From CAZGKW01 sp964526295 (GTDB lineage Bacteria > Planctomycetota > Phycisphaerae > FEN-1346): a DNA stretch of 5,946 nucleotides. The notes under the pieces were generated by a model. It was given only the letters and a program-made list of their open reading frames with translations, did no database searches and had not been told where the DNA came from. Below, in pieces: positions 5,304 through 5,946 of this stretch. The number at the start of each line of letters is the position of its first letter. Within the stretch, counting starts at the first letter, position 1. Location: assembly GCA_964526295.1 (NCBI GenBank), contig CAZGKW010000087.1:1-5946 (forward strand), given 5' to 3'. The position numbers were made by a program, and so were the translations under genes.

Positions 5304-5732
5304 ATGGCGGTCCTCGTGGACATCGCGGACGCGGTCGTGACCGCACTCAGCGGCGGCTCGTTCAGCCAGCCCGTCTCGGCCGAGCGGCACTACCGGCCGC
5401 TCTTTGACCTGGAGGACATGCAGACGCTGCACGTGACGGTCGTCCCGAAGGGCGTGACCGTCGCGGCCGGCAGCCGGGGCGCCAGCGCCCACGAGTACGA
5501 GGTCGACGTCGCCGTCCAGCAGAAACTCCAAACCGCCGACGCGGCCGAGATCGACCCGCTGATGGACCTCGTGGAGGAGATCGGCGACTTCTTCCGCTCC
5601 ACGCGCCTGGCGAGTTACCCCGATGCCGCGTGGGTCCGGACCGAGCACGCGCCGGTCTACGCGCCGGAACACATGGACGAACTCCGGCAGTTCACGAGCG
5701 TCTTGACGCTCACTTTCAGGACGATGCGATGA
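5304..5732 (+). CDS. Probable tail terminator/tail completion protein
   Basis: This 142-residue soluble protein starts with a helix (VLVDIADAVVTALSG, 3-17). It continues with AERHYRPLFDLEDMQTLHVT (26-45), the strand-turn GVTVAAGSRGASAHEYEVDVAVQQKL (50-75), a helix DPLMDLVEEIGDFFRSTRL (84-102) and a final strand FTSVLTLTFRTMR. An alpha/beta layout with a long helix flanked by an antiparallel sheet, together with length and position after the head-closure gene, suits tail terminators such as lambda gpU (about 131 residues) that cap the tail tube and dock to the head. I recognise the sequence type as a recurring, usually unnamed phage protein. The specific function is inferred. GGAGGG (5291-5296) lies 7 nt before the ATG and is the strongest ribosome site in the window. 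The stop overlaps the next start (ATGA). Confidence 0.65.
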   Translation: MAVLVDIADAVVTALSGGSFSQPVSAERHYRPLFDLEDMQTLHVTVVPKGVTVAAGSRGASAHEYEVDVAVQQKLQTADAAEIDPLMDLVEEIGDFFRSTRLASYPDAAWVRTEHAPVYAPEHMDELRQFTSVLTLTFRTMR

Positions 5733-5917
5733 ACAACGTTCTCATGCGCCAGATCGCTGTCACCGCGGCCTACGAGCCGCTGGCCGCGAAGCGGACGGTT
5801 CTCTCGGTGACCATCTCCTGCCCGCCGACGAACGCGGCGGTCGTGTACTTCAAGGGCGACGACGGGTCGGACGTGCCGTGGCTGCCGGGCCAATATGCTG
5901 AGTGCGCGTTTATGTGA
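5729..5917 (+). CDS. Short beta-rich phage protein, C-terminus probably truncated or replaced
   Basis: This is a 62-residue protein starting at an ATG that overlaps the preceding stop by four bases. The core (RTVLSVTISCPPTNAAVVYF, 22-41) is a run of predicted strands followed by KGDDGSDVPWLPGQY (42-56). In proteins I associate with this pattern, the LPGQ/E-Y/W stretch is followed by more residues, so the ending AECAFM is unexpectedly abrupt. The change falls near 5893, where base composition also becomes less G/C-rich. A frameshift, an insertion, or a chimeric end could explain it. Its function is unknown; the location suggests a minor structural or tail-adjacent protein. The first 55 residues are confidently coding. 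Confidence 0.6.
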   Translation: MNNVLMRQIAVTAAYEPLAAKRTVLSVTISCPPTNAAVVYFKGDDGSDVPWLPGQYAECAFM

Positions 5918-5946
5918 AGTTGGGGTGGTGCGGGTGAGGACACGGG
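5918..5946. other. G-rich right-edge tail with no recognised feature
   Basis: The last 29 bases after the stop are purine/G-rich and hold no ribosome site with a start codon, no hairpin and no continuation of the preceding protein in another frame that I can recognise. They are too short to identify. Confidence 0.3.

Noticed and set aside
1..5946. Terminal overlap that would indicate a circular or terminally redundant molecule
   Set aside because: The two ends share only CACGGG, far too short to support circularity or a direct terminal repeat.
1..5946. CRISPR array, tRNA, rRNA, transposase, anti-phage defence or diversity-generating retroelement
   Set aside because: I found no spaced direct repeats, cloverleaf, T-loop motif, recombinase or reverse transcriptase motifs, or template/variable repeat pair. 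All sizeable genes are virion-assembly genes.

Overview
The window is a virion-assembly (head and head-tail connector) module of a tailed, lambda-like phage or prophage. All credible genes lie on the plus strand, tightly packed and often overlapping. G+C content is high throughout, and third codon positions are strongly G/C-biased. Long antisense open frames are a by-product of that composition. The host cannot be read from the sequence. The high G+C, the protease-capsid fusion and the small-protein set are what I would expect of prophages or phages in environmental high-GC bacteria such as Planctomycetes, but that is a low-confidence inference.

Left edge (1-317): about 60 bases of clearly lower G+C (29 of the first 60 are G/C) lead into a 3' gene fragment ending at 155 that resembles a piece of sigma-70 region 2. 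A non-coding leader with a small hairpin follows. No terminase gene is visible, although one would be expected just upstream.

Head genes (318-4030): a 63-residue protein sits in the gpW slot. The lambda-type portal follows (GTG start). Its end overlaps by 14 nt a 690-residue fusion protein that joins a prohead protease, a charged Pro/Lys-rich linker, a helical scaffold-like segment and a Mu gpT-like major capsid domain. An in-frame ATG with a good Shine-Dalgarno sequence sits at the protease/linker junction. It could yield a protease-free scaffold-capsid protein, in the manner of lambda C/Nu3.

Gap (4031-4334): about 300 nt with no credible gene but many perfect short inverted repeats, including two competing pairings, a terminator-like hairpin and a bipartite 42-nt hairpin. 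This is the least explained part of the window and a candidate structured RNA or processing/attenuation region between capsid and cement-protein genes.

Connector genes (4335-5917): a DUF2190-type capsid cement protein; a head-closure-like protein (GTG start); a 78-residue coiled-coil protein with one C-terminal membrane segment; a probable tail-terminator-like protein; and a short beta-rich protein whose C-terminus appears cut off or replaced near 5893, close to the window edge. These genes plausibly form one late transcription unit: DNA enters through the portal into a shell made by the fusion protein, the cement protein stabilises it, and the connector and terminator proteins join head to tail.
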